Below are positions 30,178 through 42,255 of a DNA stretch of 64,000 nt, piece by piece. This DNA comes from Perkinsus olseni (Eukaryota; Perkinsozoa; Perkinsida; Perkinsidae): positions 34,814-98,813 of the forward strand of contig JABANP010000170.1 in assembly GCA_013115135.1 (NCBI GenBank). The letters run 5' to 3'. The notes under the pieces were generated by a model. The model searched no databases. It was not told the origin of the DNA and saw only the letters and a list, made by a program, of their open reading frames with translations. A program made the position numbers and the translations under genes. The stretch's first letter is position 1. Every line of letters starts with the position of its first letter.

Positions 30178-31812
30178 CTAATAGGCGTGCGAAAAGAGGG
30201 GAAATTGCTTGTGCCATGAGGGGTTCCAGAAGAGGAAGCTGATTTGAGCATCGAAGGTCAGCCAACCGGTTAAATGCCATTTCTGTAAGTATTTGTCGAC
30301 GAAGACGGCCACGAAGTGGAACGTGATACTAGCACTTGCACTAGGAATATCGATCGATGCACTTGTGCCGATGCTGCCATTAGCCCGCATGAAGTAAGCA
30401 GGGCCAGCAAGAACATCGAGATTGCTGGTTAAGGTGATCTCAATGATGTTACCGATTGGGTTAGGAAGATGGACCCTGAAGTACGCCCAAGCCTGGATAG
30501 ACGCAATACATATGCCGGTGTCAAGATTACAGTTGCAATTGCCCGTGGCCTCGACGCATATGGTTACGCTGATGGAGACGCTCGAGCCTAATCTGTAGAC
30601 CACCGAGCAGCCATCGCCATTAACTTCGAAGTCAAGATCAAAATCATCGTACCACATCGTAATATCTACGTCCAAGATTGCCCCACGCTCAGTTCTCTGG
30701 ACATTCGGGAAATCTACGTGAAGATACCCGTCAGCATAACTGTCGTTAGCTGCAGAAACCTGAATAGCAATGCAGAAGTCTTTGGTACCGCCCCAAGCCT
30801 GGCATCCCTTCGGATACTGGAAGTCAAACGCGACGAGGCGTCGAGAACCAATGTGCCTTCCGAAGTACTTAGCAGCCGCCGATCCAGCTTTGGCGGCAAA
30901 ATACGGGATAATTGACGAGGACTTGTGGTGCTTTTTCAACCATGCAGCTGAGTGGATGAGTTTACCAGGGTCGGAAGGTATATGCCCAGAAAGTAGACTA
31001 TCAACCGCTGACCCGAAGGTGTCAAGATGCTTCCTTGTGGACCTTAGGCGCCTGGAAGCTCCCTGGTTATGGTGATTACCGATTTCGTACAAGTAGAAGA
31101 GGCGCTCCTTAGCCTGGTCGGCGGTCAAAAAGCTGTTATTCTTATGAAAGCGGGTGAAGAGCACTTCCTGATGGTATGCATTGTCATGCATGCTATTGCT
31201 AGCTACAAGCTTTAACGGCTTCTCGTTATGCTCGTCCATGAAAAGAGTCCAGGTATCCGGTGCTAGATTAGCCTCGTGCGCATATGAGTGGTGGAAGCCT
31301 GTTGCTGGATCGACACCTTTGAAGCCGTACTTCGCCCACAAATTCTGCCTCACACCATCATTCTCCACCAGAGAGCCATAGGGGGTCCACCCGTCTTCTT
31401 CCAGCGACAAGGAATCATCTGCTTTGATATGTAGCTTATGAGCTTGAGGAGGGGCACTGCCGATGAAGAACGATTCACCGTTCCTGAGACTATGCACAGT
31501 AACTAGCTCCGGAGTCGTGGTCGTCATGAAGTACTGATAAGGATAGCTAGGATGAGCTTCAACTTTGGTCTCAGACCCATCACTACCGACAATCACATGA
31601 GACCTGAACATAAGAGACTTGCCGTCTTCCATACCGGGAAGGGTCAAACCGGCCGTGTGCGTGGAGATAGACTTGCTGCAAGGTGGTGGTTTCCCCTGTG
31701 CATCTTTGAGGCCTTCGACGCAGTAGAGTTTAGTCTCAAGATGGAACTCGTAGTGATGAGAAGCAACAGAGGCTATGATGACGAAGTTTACCAGGAAGAT
31801 AGCCGTCCACAT
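30178..31812 (-). CDS. Large secreted protein, family 1 (unknown function), intact copy
   Basis: The frame opens at 31968, but the likely start is the ATG at 31812. It begins a signal peptide (MWTAIFLVNFVIIASVA) at the same place as in the paralogue at 33505-35163, giving 544 residues. Shared blocks with the paralogue include LETK-YC-EGL-DAQG-PPPCS, TAGLTLPGM, GSDGSETKVEAHPSYPYQYFM, NLAPDTW, SLLSGHIPSDP and a C-terminal beta-rich half (DLDFEVNGDGCSVVYRLGSSVSISVTICVEA). About ten cysteines, no transmembrane segment after the signal and no known catalytic motif are seen. The C-terminal half may be a beta-sandwich (inference). It is intronless. A truncated copy lies at 41319-42204. Confidence 0.75.
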   Translation of the reverse strand: MWTAIFLVNFVIIASVASHHYEFHLETKLYCVEGLKDAQGKPPPCSKSISTHTAGLTLPGMEDGKSLMFRSHVIVGSDGSETKVEAHPSYPYQYFMTTTTPELVTVHSLRNGESFFIGSAPPQAHKLHIKADDSLSLEEDGWTPYGSLVENDGVRQNLWAKYGFKGVDPATGFHHSYAHEANLAPDTWTLFMDEHNEKPLKLVASNSMHDNAYHQEVLFTRFHKNNSFLTADQAKERLFYLYEIGNHHNQGASRRLRSTRKHLDTFGSAVDSLLSGHIPSDPGKLIHSAAWLKKHHKSSSIIPYFAAKAGSAAAKYFGRHIGSRRLVAFDFQYPKGCQAWGGTKDFCIAIQVSAANDSYADGYLHVDFPNVQRTERGAILDVDITMWYDDFDLDFEVNGDGCSVVYRLGSSVSISVTICVEATGNCNCNLDTGICIASIQAWAYFRVHLPNPIGNIIEITLTSNLDVLAGPAYFMRANGSIGTSASIDIPSASASITFHFVAVFVDKYLQKWHLTGWLTFDAQISFLFWNPSWHKQFPLFSHAY

Positions 31813-31968
31813 GAGAGAGTGACGTATCGAGGGAGAACTGCGGGCAAGCGGTTGCAAAACTTCGATTCTGACCAGTTCCCATAGCCTTACAATAGCCGAA
31901 CTCTTGAATCGATCGCGGATGAGTAGGAAAACGCTCATGCGTGCTTGGTGACGCCAGGTCACCGACAT

Positions 31969-33504
31969 GCCCTGTCTCGCTTACGTTCCTAGCCAGCTGC
32001 TACGTTATGGGACACCTTAGGCGCGTCTTACTAACAGTACGGTCCAAGCATGTAACGTGGATTCTTGCCAAGGGTAACCTTGACCAGATGGGAAGGCAGC
32101 AGGTGAGATTCCAGCCCTCGCGTGCATGCCTGGAGCTCTGCGGTGTCTTCCGTGATCGGGAATTCTGACTCGAGCCCTCCCAGTGCTGATTCCTAGGCCT
32201 CATTAACTCCGCAGTTCTCCGGGTGCTACTGACCCCGGATGAGATGCCATTAAAGGAATTGTACTCGGTGATTTGCGAGGAATCCCACCGCCGCAGCGCG
32301 CGTGCCACACATGCACTATCATGACAACGTAGTGACGACTCTAGTGTACGCTATGTAACAGCTGTTCAGTAATATTCAGCTGTTAGACTATCGTCGCTGC
32401 ACTACCTTTACTGCTACTGCCTACCATTAGTCTCAGATAACCGTGCGACCTCATTCTGCGCCTTGTTGCGTGCCTCTATTGACTCTCAAGTTGAGAGTCT
32501 CAACCAAAAGCTTCTTCAAGGCGCAGAAAGCGGCTTCCTGAAAGCCCCATGAGTATACGTGCTACACTAAGCTTAGCTGAGTAAGCTATAGTCTATAGCC
32601 TATAGATCACATCGGCGAAATTCGAGGGGGACTCAATCTCCTCAAGACTTTTTAACCTTTCTTCGAGCCCCGTCTCGAATTGCCATACTGTACTTATGTT
32701 ATGGTGCACGCAGAGCGCCCGCTCAATTGCGAAGCTGTTGTGACTGCTGCTCTCTCCGATCGATCCCAGTCCTAGACTCCCAGGTGGTGGAGCTCTTCGA
32801 CTATAGGGAGGAACCCGCGAGCTTAATAGAAGGCAGGAGGACCTGCTTCTAGGATATTGATGTTGCCAATAAGGCCCTATCGTAGGAGTTAACCATCGAA
32901 AAGATTGGGATAATCGCAATGAACTTTCTAGTAAATATCATCATTTACAACACCAGAACAACTTTTCATGCCAAGGGCAACGAAACAAAGTGAATCTAGC
33001 CGTTGGTTGTATGAATGCTCAGACGACCGAAATAGTTTTCCTCACGGCTCTCAGAATCTGAAGCTCCACCTGAAGTTCGTCACCGTCGAAGCCCGCAATG
33101 GCGAAAATGGCTTCAACCATGACTCTACAGACCGGACAACAGACCAGTTAGGACTGTTGCAGCAGAGCAACACATATCGAACAGATGCAAGGTTTGCCTT
33201 GCTTTGACATCACTTCTAACGAGAACGGAGACTACGGCGGACTATCAGCCGAACTCCAGTACTATACTGCCAGTACTACTGACAGCGCACATAGAAATAG
33301 TATAGCACAAAAAAGGAGTTTACCTATGTTGATGAGGCAGCGTCAGTGCGACACTGGGATAATGAAAAAAAAGTTACATGGTAACCAACTGTGAGAAATA
33401 CCCAACCAATAACCATCAGAACCAACAACAGGCTCGTCGAAGGCTTCGCGATCCATGCTTTAATAGCATTGTTATGTGAGAAAAGATAGAAAGCATCAGG
33501 CAGG
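31969..33504. other. Region with no assignable gene
   Basis: Upstream of the family 1 gene and downstream of its paralogue. A minus frame at 32593-32919 ends in an amphipathic run (TGLEERLKSLEEIES) and could be an exon, but no splice partners were found. Other frames look like chance. Confidence 0.35.
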
Positions 33505-35163
33505 CTAAGTTGAGTAGGACCAGAGGGTATAGGTTTCTTCCCATGTTGGACTGAAGAAGGGCGTGCTGACTTTGGCTGAGAAACGCACATTTGAAGACAT
33601 CTGCCACTTGCCCAGGTTGTTATCGACAGTAACGGCCAAGATGTCCAACTTGATACTAGCGCTTGCTATTCCGGCGGCATCGGCACTGGCGCCAATGTTA
33701 CCATAAGCCCTAACGTTATTGTTATTACCAGCATTGCACTCGATTTTACCATCTATGGTGGCATCAATGATGTTGCCAACCACAGGCAACGTAATACTGA
33801 AAGTAACCGAGGCAGGTATATACGCAGAGAAGGTGAAAGCCTTGTCGTCGTACTCTGCGTCACCGTCAGCTTCCAGGCAAACAGTTATGGAGATTGCAAC
33901 ACTTCCTCCTAACTGGAAGACCAGTGCGCAGCCCGAGGCCTCCACATCGAGGTCGAGAGCCAAGTTCCCATTTTCCGGATCGAGCAAAAGCTCGACAGTC
34001 AGAGAAAGTTGCGCTGTACGACCCTTCTTTTTGACATCGGGGAGCTGCATATCCAGGTTGAGAGTGGCAATCGATGAGAACAAACTCGCATCGAGCGTAA
34101 TAGTTGTACATAACCCGTCCATATCGTCACTTTCTGCGCATCCTTTCGGGTACTGATATTCGAGTAGCTGCCGTGGAGGAGTCTTCAGCCGTTCGAAGTA
34201 CACAGAAGCCGCAGTTCCATGTTCGACGGTGAAATAAGGGATCACTTGAGAGGATCGTAGATGGCGGCGTGACAGCCAGCTGGCCGAATCGGCAAGAGAG
34301 TCAGGGTCGGAGGGTATGTGGCCAGAGAGTAGACTTTCGCGCATGGCCGAGAAGGTCCCACCCTGCTGTTCTGCAATAGTAGCACCACTGGCAGACATCG
34401 GGGCTCCACCAGTATTGATCTGGTACAAGTCGTAGAAGCGCTGGTGTGCCTGCTCTGAGGGCATAAAACCATCCTTTTTCTCGAAGTTCGTAATAGTCAT
34501 CTCCTGGTGGATCGCATGGCCATGCATAGCGTTGGTAGCAACAATCTTCAAGGGCTTCTCGTTATTCCTATCCATGTAAAGGTTCCAGGTATCCGGTGCT
34601 AGATTAGCCATGTAGATAAAGGTATAGTTGAACCCTGAGGAGTGGTCTATACCTTGGAAGCTTTTCTTCACCCACTCATTCACTCTCACGCCATCCTTCT
34701 CCATGGCCCCACGGAAGGTCCACCCGTCGTCTTCCAGCGACATGGAATCAGATGCACTGATAGGTAGAGTATTAGCAGCCTCAGAAGCAACACTCCCAAT
34801 GAAGACAGCTTCGCCATTGATCAGACGTTCCATGGTAACCGAGCTCTCACTTGAGGTTCTCATGAAATACTGGTAAGGATAGCTAGGATGGGCTTCTACT
34901 GTGGTTTCAGACCCATCACTACCGATCATCACGTGAGATTTAGTGGTAAGAGCGCCATCATCCATACCGGGAAGGGTCAGGCCGGCAGTCTTGGTAGCGA
35001 TGGACTGGCTGCAAGGTGGTGGCCTCCCTTGTGCATCTCGAAGACCTTCGATGCAGTAACGTTTAGTCTCCAGCTGGTATTCGTAGTAGTGATAGGCCTT
35101 GTCGGGAGTACCCGCAACGGAGCCCACAAAGAGAAAGCTTCCAGAGAGGAGAGTCGTCCACAT
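33505..35163 (-). CDS. Large secreted protein, family 1, divergent paralogue
   Basis: The open frame starts at 35244. The ATG at 35163 starts a signal peptide (MWTTLLSGSFLFVGSVAG) matching the paralogue at 31812, giving 552 residues. It shares the LETKRYCIEGLRDAQGRPPPCS, AGLTLPGMDDG, AHPSYPYQYFM, DGWTFRGA, NLAPDTWNLYMD, SLLSGHIPSDPDSL and C-terminal GCALVFQLGGSVAISITVCLEADG blocks. Divergence from the 30-kb copy is substantial, unlike the near-identical 41-kb fragment, so this is an old duplicate. The single exon and intact frame suggest function. No enzyme signature is visible. Secretion is inferred from the signal peptide and cysteines. Confidence 0.75.
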   Translation of the reverse strand: MWTTLLSGSFLFVGSVAGTPDKAYHYYEYQLETKRYCIEGLRDAQGRPPPCSQSIATKTAGLTLPGMDDGALTTKSHVMIGSDGSETTVEAHPSYPYQYFMRTSSESSVTMERLINGEAVFIGSVASEAANTLPISASDSMSLEDDGWTFRGAMEKDGVRVNEWVKKSFQGIDHSSGFNYTFIYMANLAPDTWNLYMDRNNEKPLKIVATNAMHGHAIHQEMTITNFEKKDGFMPSEQAHQRFYDLYQINTGGAPMSASGATIAEQQGGTFSAMRESLLSGHIPSDPDSLADSASWLSRRHLRSSQVIPYFTVEHGTAASVYFERLKTPPRQLLEYQYPKGCAESDDMDGLCTTITLDASLFSSIATLNLDMQLPDVKKKGRTAQLSLTVELLLDPENGNLALDLDVEASGCALVFQLGGSVAISITVCLEADGDAEYDDKAFTFSAYIPASVTFSITLPVVGNIIDATIDGKIECNAGNNNNVRAYGNIGASADAAGIASASIKLDILAVTVDNNLGKWQMSSNVRFSAKVSTPFFSPTWEETYTLWSYST

Positions 35164-36737
35164 GGATGAGTGATACTTCGAAAGAAAACTGATGAGACTG
35201 CGCAAGCCAATCGAAAGCTTCGATTCGTCGCCAATCCGTACCATAGCTCAACTCGTCATATCGATCGGAAGGAGCAGGTGGATGTTTCCGCGTACCTGGT
35301 GACACTCAGTGTCTCTCAACCAACTTCAAGCCTCCAGCCCTCCAGAACGGATCGGTGACTTTGATTGGCCTCCTTCAGGATTGCCGATGCTTTCTTTTCA
35401 TTAGTCTCTCAGTATTGCCAGGAAAGTCTCAGCCTGCGACTGCTTTATGCAATACTGGAGATTCCGAACTCCTGTCTGCTGGAGCATTGGACGACTTGCA
35501 ATCCTAAACCTCAGTGCCTTGTTCTTTCTCGAGAGGTTTTCGGACACTTTCATGCAGCAGAGCTCAAGACGAGCCTGTGGTTGTCTTTTCAAGTTCGCCA
35601 AGTCCCGTTTGGAAATTGGATTGGCCTGGCATTGATTTGGTTCTTCTGGCCGCTGGCGCCATGGACTGTCTCCTTGGACTGTCTCCTTGGACTGTCTCTT
35701 GGAACGTTGTCCCTGACGGCCTGCTCCGAGAGCTCACGTGTAGCGTACACGAATAGGCTACTACAGTATGGTGGGCAATGTTGATGGAACTCTATTGCCC
35801 CTTGGATGAAACATATGTGGCTAACAAGGTCTACCGCGTGAAGTTGATCCTGATAAGCTGTGCCAGGCTCGAGGGGCAGTGTCAAGGGCACGTACCAATT
35901 ATTGCGCTGCGTGTACTCACCACTGTAAGGGAGATGTCCTCGTTGTCGGCGAGTCACTACGACACTATGAAGACTTCAGGTTTTATCGTGTGCTCCAGAT
36001 TGCTTGGCAACCATTACTCCGCAGAATCCAGAGGGTGAACCCCTTTCCCTTTTCGATCCCTAGCGGAACTTCCTTCCGCTGCGAAAGATTTGCAATGGTA
36101 CGGAGTTGATTGATTCGTCGGAAGGGATTCCATCCGATGGAATCCATCGAAGGCGAGCGATTAAGCTCTCATCATTAGGGTGGTATTGAATTGTAAGTAT
36201 CTCTGCCGGACACTGTACGAAATCGCATTCGCCATGAGCTTTGATTCATGAACTCACCTCGCCGGCTTTAGGAAGTATGGTCAGTGCCTAGAGCTACGAC
36301 CTAGGTGGGCCGTTGATAATGGCATAGCAGCCCAGGGGTTGGATTGATTCATTGATTCAGTGCGCATCACAACTTCCTATTCGGAAGGTCAGACAGTGAT
36401 TTGTACTGATACTGGTACTACTTTTATCATTAACGCTTGGCAGTTATATCGCTCCCAACAGGCTGATGGCTCAGCCATCAAGCCAGTCAGCAAGAAGTCA
36501 CGGCTGACACGCTACGTTTGATATTCATCTGAGGGCTTGTCAGATGAAGTTCACCGGATAGACACACTTACCAGTAACCCAACAGAGAAGTTGATAGAAG
36601 ACTGAAGCTTGTCAGTATTTTGAGGATACCGGTTCAATCAAGCAGTCAGATAATTATGGTCTTAGCCGGTAAAATGGATTCTGGGAATTGTTATCCCTGC
36701 GGGTTCTGAGGCTCGAAGTCTAGAATTACAGAGTTCT
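35164..36737. other. Region with no assignable gene; short tandem repeat
   Basis: Contains a 13-base unit GGACTGTCTCCTT repeated three times at about 35663-35701. Overlapping short frames on both strands show no family. Bases 36590-36700 (TTGATAGAAG...TGAGGATACCGGTTCAAT) match 48700-48790, the 3' flank of a family 2 gene. Confidence 0.45.
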
Positions 36738-37289
36738 TCAAACCCATCCATACGGTGCGGACCTGGCATCCACCTTGACGGTTATATCAGGGTAGTTTTC
36801 CGCAAAATATCGTCTGGTGTCCTCGACCGCATCGAATACCTTAGACCAACCAGCCTTATCGAGCTCAGCATCAACGCTGATTCCAAAGGGCCCGTAGTCG
36901 GAGGCAAGATCGTAGAGGAGAAAAAGTTCAACCATAGGTACAAAATCAGCCGCCCAATAGGCCTCAGTGCCTCTCGATGGCGAACCGCCGCCCACATACG
37001 TGAAGTAAATCGTCCCATCGTTCCCAGTCTGCTCACGAAAGTCCTTGACGAACTGTATGAGCTCGAATCGATCGGGGAGCTGGCCTTCTCGGGAAGCATC
37101 AGCAACGGCCAGGTGAACATCACCGCAGTTGTACTGCTTGCTTTCGTCCGTCTTGAAGAATTCTATGAAGGACGGGTCGCCGTCTCGCCAATACTTCTTC
37201 CGCGAGTATGTAGCCAAACACCCGTTGCCGTAAGCATCAACAAAGAATGAGGACGAGGAGACAGCGATGATGACAAAGGTGTGAATCAT
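36738..37289 (-). pseudogene. Secreted protein, family 2, 3'-truncated copy
   Basis: The ATG at 37289 opens a signal peptide and the first 183 residues of the family seen at 44319 and 48879 (GNGCLATYSRKKYWRDGDPSFIEFFK, ELIQFVKDFREQTGND, YFTYVGGGSP, SKVFDAVEDTRRYF). It breaks off in the middle of the VKVDVRLDHS segment and ends at a foreign stop. The region below resembles the 3' flank of the other copies, so the second half was deleted. It might still make a short secreted protein. Confidence 0.7.
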
Positions 37290-37528
37290 CGGAGCTGTTT
37301 AATAAGCTGAATATAAAAACATCCTTTAACATTGGAACTTCTCGGAAGCCGTGGTTTCTACAATGGGAGCAATCAATGAAGATGGATTCTTTGGATTCGA
37401 GCTTTTAGCTTCGTGCGGCCTATAGGAACGTCCTGCCGGGATTTGGGGATATTGTCCCCGGGACACCGAATGTCGTTATTCTGTCTAGTGAGGTTGTAAA
37501 GCTCCTACCTTCGCTTGTTGTCAACAAG

Positions 37529-39830
37529 TTGTTCGCTGTTTGGCATCGTCGGGGCTGCATCGGTGATCACTTGGTCTTCGGGGGTCCCCGACCAATCGTC
37601 AGCCATTGCGTGATCGTACTCTCAGACGTTGCACCACTTCCTCAACGCTACGATCGACATCACTTCGACCGTAACACCGACCTACCTCACAGTTCGGGTG
37701 AGTTGGCGACCTTCGCGAGGTCCCCGGCGGCGGAACGCTTCCCTTGGAAGGTGCTGGATGGTGTCGCCGGAGAGATGCCCATCATCGCCGAATGCTGCAT
37801 CGGCTTCGCGGACGTAGATCTATTCAGAGTACCACCGTTTCTGTCGTTCAACTAGCAAGGGGCCGCCTGCAGGAGTTTCTACTTCGTCACGTCCAAGGGG
37901 GTCAAGATGCTGTCTTTTGTGCGGAGGTCATGACCATGCTTAGAAAAACGGCGGAAGCTGAACCGTAGTTGGCTAACTGCGAGGCCCATGCTGACCATGT
38001 GGGTAGGGTGAATCATCCAGGAAAGGCCACTTCGGCGAGGAGTGGGAATGGTCGGGTCGAGGAAGTTAGCCCAGTCTTTGTCGACCTTCACCGCATGATG
38101 ATGAGGAGAGGATCGTGTGCGCCGATGACGATAAGAAGCCAGATGGACAGGAAAGGTGAGTCGTGGTTGAACGCGGCGGCTGATCCTCAGACCTATTGCC
38201 CAGCGGAGTGGGTGCGTGGATTGAACCGTCGAGAGTTGCTGGCCCTGCGCAGCTATCTAGAGGCGTGTCTACGGCGAGGGAAGGAGGTCACATGGACAGA
38301 GGTATCCGAGGTCGATCCGTGGAAGATACGGGAAGGTGGTGATTTCGATTTCAGTTCATCAAGCACGTCCCCGCAGCCGTCAACTCTACTAGAGCGTCCG
38401 GTGTTGGCCGCCAGGAGTTCATCAAATCCGCGCGGTCCTCCCGTGGGGGTTCTCTCGATAGTAGAAGGGATTCCTCAGTGCTTACTGCCGGTGAGAAGGA
38501 TGGCTCCCAGTTACTCCCAAGTATGATTCCTAGCAGGTGGTGGTGGACCCTTCGACGAGTCGAGGGTGTGGAGCGGTAGAGGTCGTGAGGGCAGTCTCAG
38601 GCTTGACGCGTCTACGATGACTAGTAGTCGACGGAGCCCCAACACTCCTGGCGGGCTGGTCTCGGCTGGGCGGTTCGAGAAGCAGGCCTCGGTTAGGAGG
38701 GAGACCGCTGTAGGAGCCAGGTTGAGAGAAGAGAGTCGTAACGGCAATGACAGGCTAATGGCGAAGGTGAGGCTTCCGCTGTGTGAGCGAGATTCTTACT
38801 CGCCATTTTTCGGAAGCTGTGGGTCCACAGGCCCTGCATGGTGGAAGAGGGAGTCACCCACCTAGGGCGCATTCCGCGGGAGCATCTACTGGAAGGCGAC
38901 AGCGAGTGGACAGACAAGAGAGGAGACACAGCAGTCTGGTAGCTGATACTTCGGTAGTACTGTATTGGCGAAAATGGTTTTCTCCGAGTAAGGTGATCAG
39001 GTTCACCCTCCTGAAGAAGCTTTTACCCCAGCTGCTAATCGAACGTACCTGGAGCCACCGCCTCCAGGAGGTACGAGCAATCGCTGGGATTGGTCGGAGG
39101 ATGGGCCTGCTCGTATAGGGCTGCGCACCGCAATGAGGGCCGATTATCCCCATCCCACAGAACAGCGTGGTGGACCTCAAGTGGTGGATACCTGGATCGA
39201 ACCCCCGGCCAATGGCAGCTACATTGGCAGTAGGATGGGGGGAGTCGCTGGCCAGGAAAGCATCTTATCGTACCAGGCTATCCCAATGGGCCCGTCCTTT
39301 CGGCACCTTTGCTGACCGCTGATGGTCCCGGGCCACTCAAGAAGGGCGGCATCCCGCTGATGTCTCCACTGTAGGCTTCGGGTGGTTGTCGACGTGAGTG
39401 TAGCTTGCAGCAGAGCGCACCATCTCTGTTGTGAAAGCGCGTGATGAAATCAGCTACTGAGTATCCAAGGTCGCCCATCGCAATCAGAGACGATACTCCG
39501 GTTCTTGCAGCGTGTCCGTGAGCTCGACCATGCGAGCCTTGCCTTGAATGCGTTTCAGTTACTCCGGGATGAGCAGCCCGACGACAGCGCCAGTGCTGTC
39601 TTCTGGGGCCCCGCCGAGATCAAGTCCCCTCAGTTCATGTGCGTCTTTGGGACCACCTCCATCAGTGGCAACCCCTCTCCCTCTCGAACCCCAGCAGGGG
39701 GTTTGTGGCCCTTCATGGGAGCTGTACTCATGCCATCGCCGATGGGGCTGGTCTATCAACGGGTACCGTGAAGTATCCGCAGGCGTGAAGCCCAAGCCGC
39801 GATAAGTCGTCTGTCGTAAATTTTACCGTA
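37529..39830 (+). pseudogene. Multi-exon gene of unknown function, copy B, 5'-truncated
   Basis: From about 37590 the sequence follows copy A (26.6 kb): VLSDVAPLPQRYDRHHFDRNTDLPH...FPWKVLDGVAGEMPIIAECCIGFADVDLFR, the same 44-base intron, EFLLRHVQGGQDAVF, and EWVRGLNRRELLALRSYLEACLRR. Here the first exon is open, with CAA in place of copy A's TAA. However, DNA left of about 37585 is the upstream flank of a family 2 gene, so the start codon and first exons of copy A are missing. The copy is therefore chimeric and probably non-functional unless a new start is used. Confidence 0.55.
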
Positions 39831-39986
39831 CACTGAGTATCCTATCGTCACTGTAATGTCGCTGCATGACTTTAATTGAGTCCAAAGTGGAAATGAGCGA
39901 CTCCATCGTGTAATGAGCTTCAAGCGTCTGATTACGTGCTTGTCATTGCGGATGGTTGCTGTCTTGCGCTTCCCATCAATGAGTTC

Positions 39987-41112
39987 TCAATGGAAGGTCT
40001 CCTGGCTCGGGTGGCTGCAGTGTATCGTTATTTTGATGGATTCATCTGAATCCGCTTCTGCAGTAACTTCCGTAGTGCGGCATCGCCTTCCCCAAAGTAT
40101 ATTCGACCCAGTCTCCATGGCGTTACCTGCAAAGAGCATCAGCGGGCTGCCTACAAAATAATCCCTCAATTTGGGCCACGAATGAAGGGCTTGGAGATGT
40201 CGTGATTACTCGAATCCACCTGAGAGCGTGATGAATAGAGTCACTCACTACGGTGAAGCTGAGCGAGGCCACGGAACCTTTCTGTACCACCGCATAGGTA
40301 CAACGTCTGTTGGCTTCCCGGTTTGCAGGTTCTGGTTCCAAGGTCTTGGTTTGTCCTTCAGTTAGCGGTTCGGAGCAAAACGGAATCACCGGACTCTGCA
40401 ACTGTGCGCCGAGTATGAGAGTCGTGAACTGACTCGCCATTGGGAGCCTCACATTGTAAGGTTGGGGTTCGATTATGCAGAGTTGTACGCAACTTGCAGT
40501 GTAGCCCGCTACTGTCGAAACTAGAAGTCCTACGGAGAAAATATAATCTGAAGTATGGCAGCCAAGTGCGCCACATGCGGGCACACATCGTATGCATGAG
40601 CGTGATGCCCTACTCGCACTTCACATCAAGGAGACCTCGTTCGGACGGTGAGACGAGGCTTCGGCTCCAACGCGGACTAGAAGTATATGAAAGTTTGCCC
40701 GCAACTCATCAACGCGACTCTCAGGAAGTGCCATTAAGACGATCAAGAATTGACTACTAAGGCGTAGGCCTTATCGGAGCTCGAGTATACGAAATACTAT
40801 GGCTACCTACTACGACTCAGAAGTTGGATACTGTATATGAATAGAAGAATGGCCATGGCTCGGCCCGAGCAAAACACACGTGCTCGTTGTTGCACGCGAT
40901 CGCACTGAGGCTCAGTGACTGAGCGTCGAAAGATAGACGAAAAAGGTAATGGAGAGTAACAACTCACGTCCAGGTGACTTGACAACATCACTTCCTACCA
41001 GGAAGTGGTGATCAAGGGTGTCTATCGTGGGAAAAACGAGGGTAACAAAAAAACGGGGGAAATGGAGGCGCGAGACACCTACCGGCGGCGGCCGTGGTCC
41101 GAGCAACGGCAC
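39987..41112 (-). pseudogene. Putative membrane or secreted protein, copy B
   Basis: Counterpart of 28937-29862 with the same SDYIFSVGLLVSTVAGYTASCVQLCI and RLPMASQFTTLILGAQ blocks. An extra stretch of about 270 bases (roughly 40575-40850) absent from copy A interrupts it between the first and second exon-like parts. It may simply enlarge an intron. Confidence 0.4.
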
Positions 41113-41318
41113 GGCCGTGCGTCCGTAAAGGTCACAACAACGATGACAGCGACCGTCTATGAGCGGAGCTCAAGAGGCAAAGTCAGCTCACCGGCGGGTC
41201 TCGAGGTCTCGAGGCTGTTACCGGAGGCATGGTACAGCATGCCATGCGAGCATTGCCAACACACCAATGATACAAGGGTTGTATCATCAACCAGCAAGAG
41301 GAGTGGCTTTCACCAAAA

Positions 41319-42204
41319 CTAATAGGTGTGCGAAAAGAAGGGAAATTGCTTGCGCCATGAGGGGTTCCAGAAGAGGAAGCTGATTTGAGCATCGAAGGTC
41401 AGCCAACCGGTTAAATGCCATTTCTGTAAGTATTTGTCGACGGAGACGGCCACGTAGTGGAACGTGATACTAGCACTTGCACTGGGAAAATCGATCGATG
41501 CACTTGTGCCGATGCTGTCATTAGCCCGCACGAAGTTATCAGGGCCAGCAAGAACATCGAGATTGCTGGTTAAAGTGATCTCAATGATGTTACCGATTGG
41601 GTTAGGAAGATGAACCCTGAAATACGCCTGGATAGACGCAATACTTATGCCGGTGTCAAGATTATAGTTACAATTGCCCGTGGCCTCGACGCATATGGTT
41701 ACGCTGATGGAGACGCTCGAGCCTAATTTGAAGACCAGCGAGCAGCCATCGCCATTAACTTCGAAGTCAAGGTCGAAATCATCGTACCACATCGTAATAT
41801 CTACGTCCAAGATTGCCCCACCGTGGGGCCCCCACGCTCAGTTCTCTGGACATTCGGAAAATCTACGTGAAGATACCCGTCAGCATAACTGTCGTTAGCT
41901 GCAGAAACCTGAATAGCAATGCAGAAGTCTTTGGTACCGCCCCAAGCCTGGCATCCCTTCGGATACTGGAAGTCAAACGCGACGAGACGTCGAGAACCAA
42001 TGTGCCTTCCGAAGTACTTAGCAGCCGCCGATCCAGCTTTGGCGGCAAAATACGGGATAATTGACGAGGACTTGTGGTGCTTTTTCAACCATGCAGCTGA
42101 GTGGATGAGTTTACCAGGGTCGGAAGGTATATGTCCAGAAAGTAGACTATCAACCACTGACCCGAAGGTGTCAAGATGCTTCCTCGTGGACCTTAGGCGC
42201 CTGG
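41319..42204 (-). pseudogene. Secreted protein, family 1, truncated and frameshifted copy
   Basis: Nearly identical to the C-terminal half of 30178-31812 (from SRRLRSTRKHLDTFGS onwards). The N-terminal half is missing; similarity stops at about 42204, where an inverted family 2 fragment begins. A 14-base palindromic insertion near 41817-41833 (CCGTGGGGCCCC) shifts the frame relative to the intact copy. It is not functional. Confidence 0.88.
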
Positions 42205-42255
42205 ACCTTGGCGCCATCAGCCACAAGCCGGCACGCACAGGCATCAGCTGTGTTT

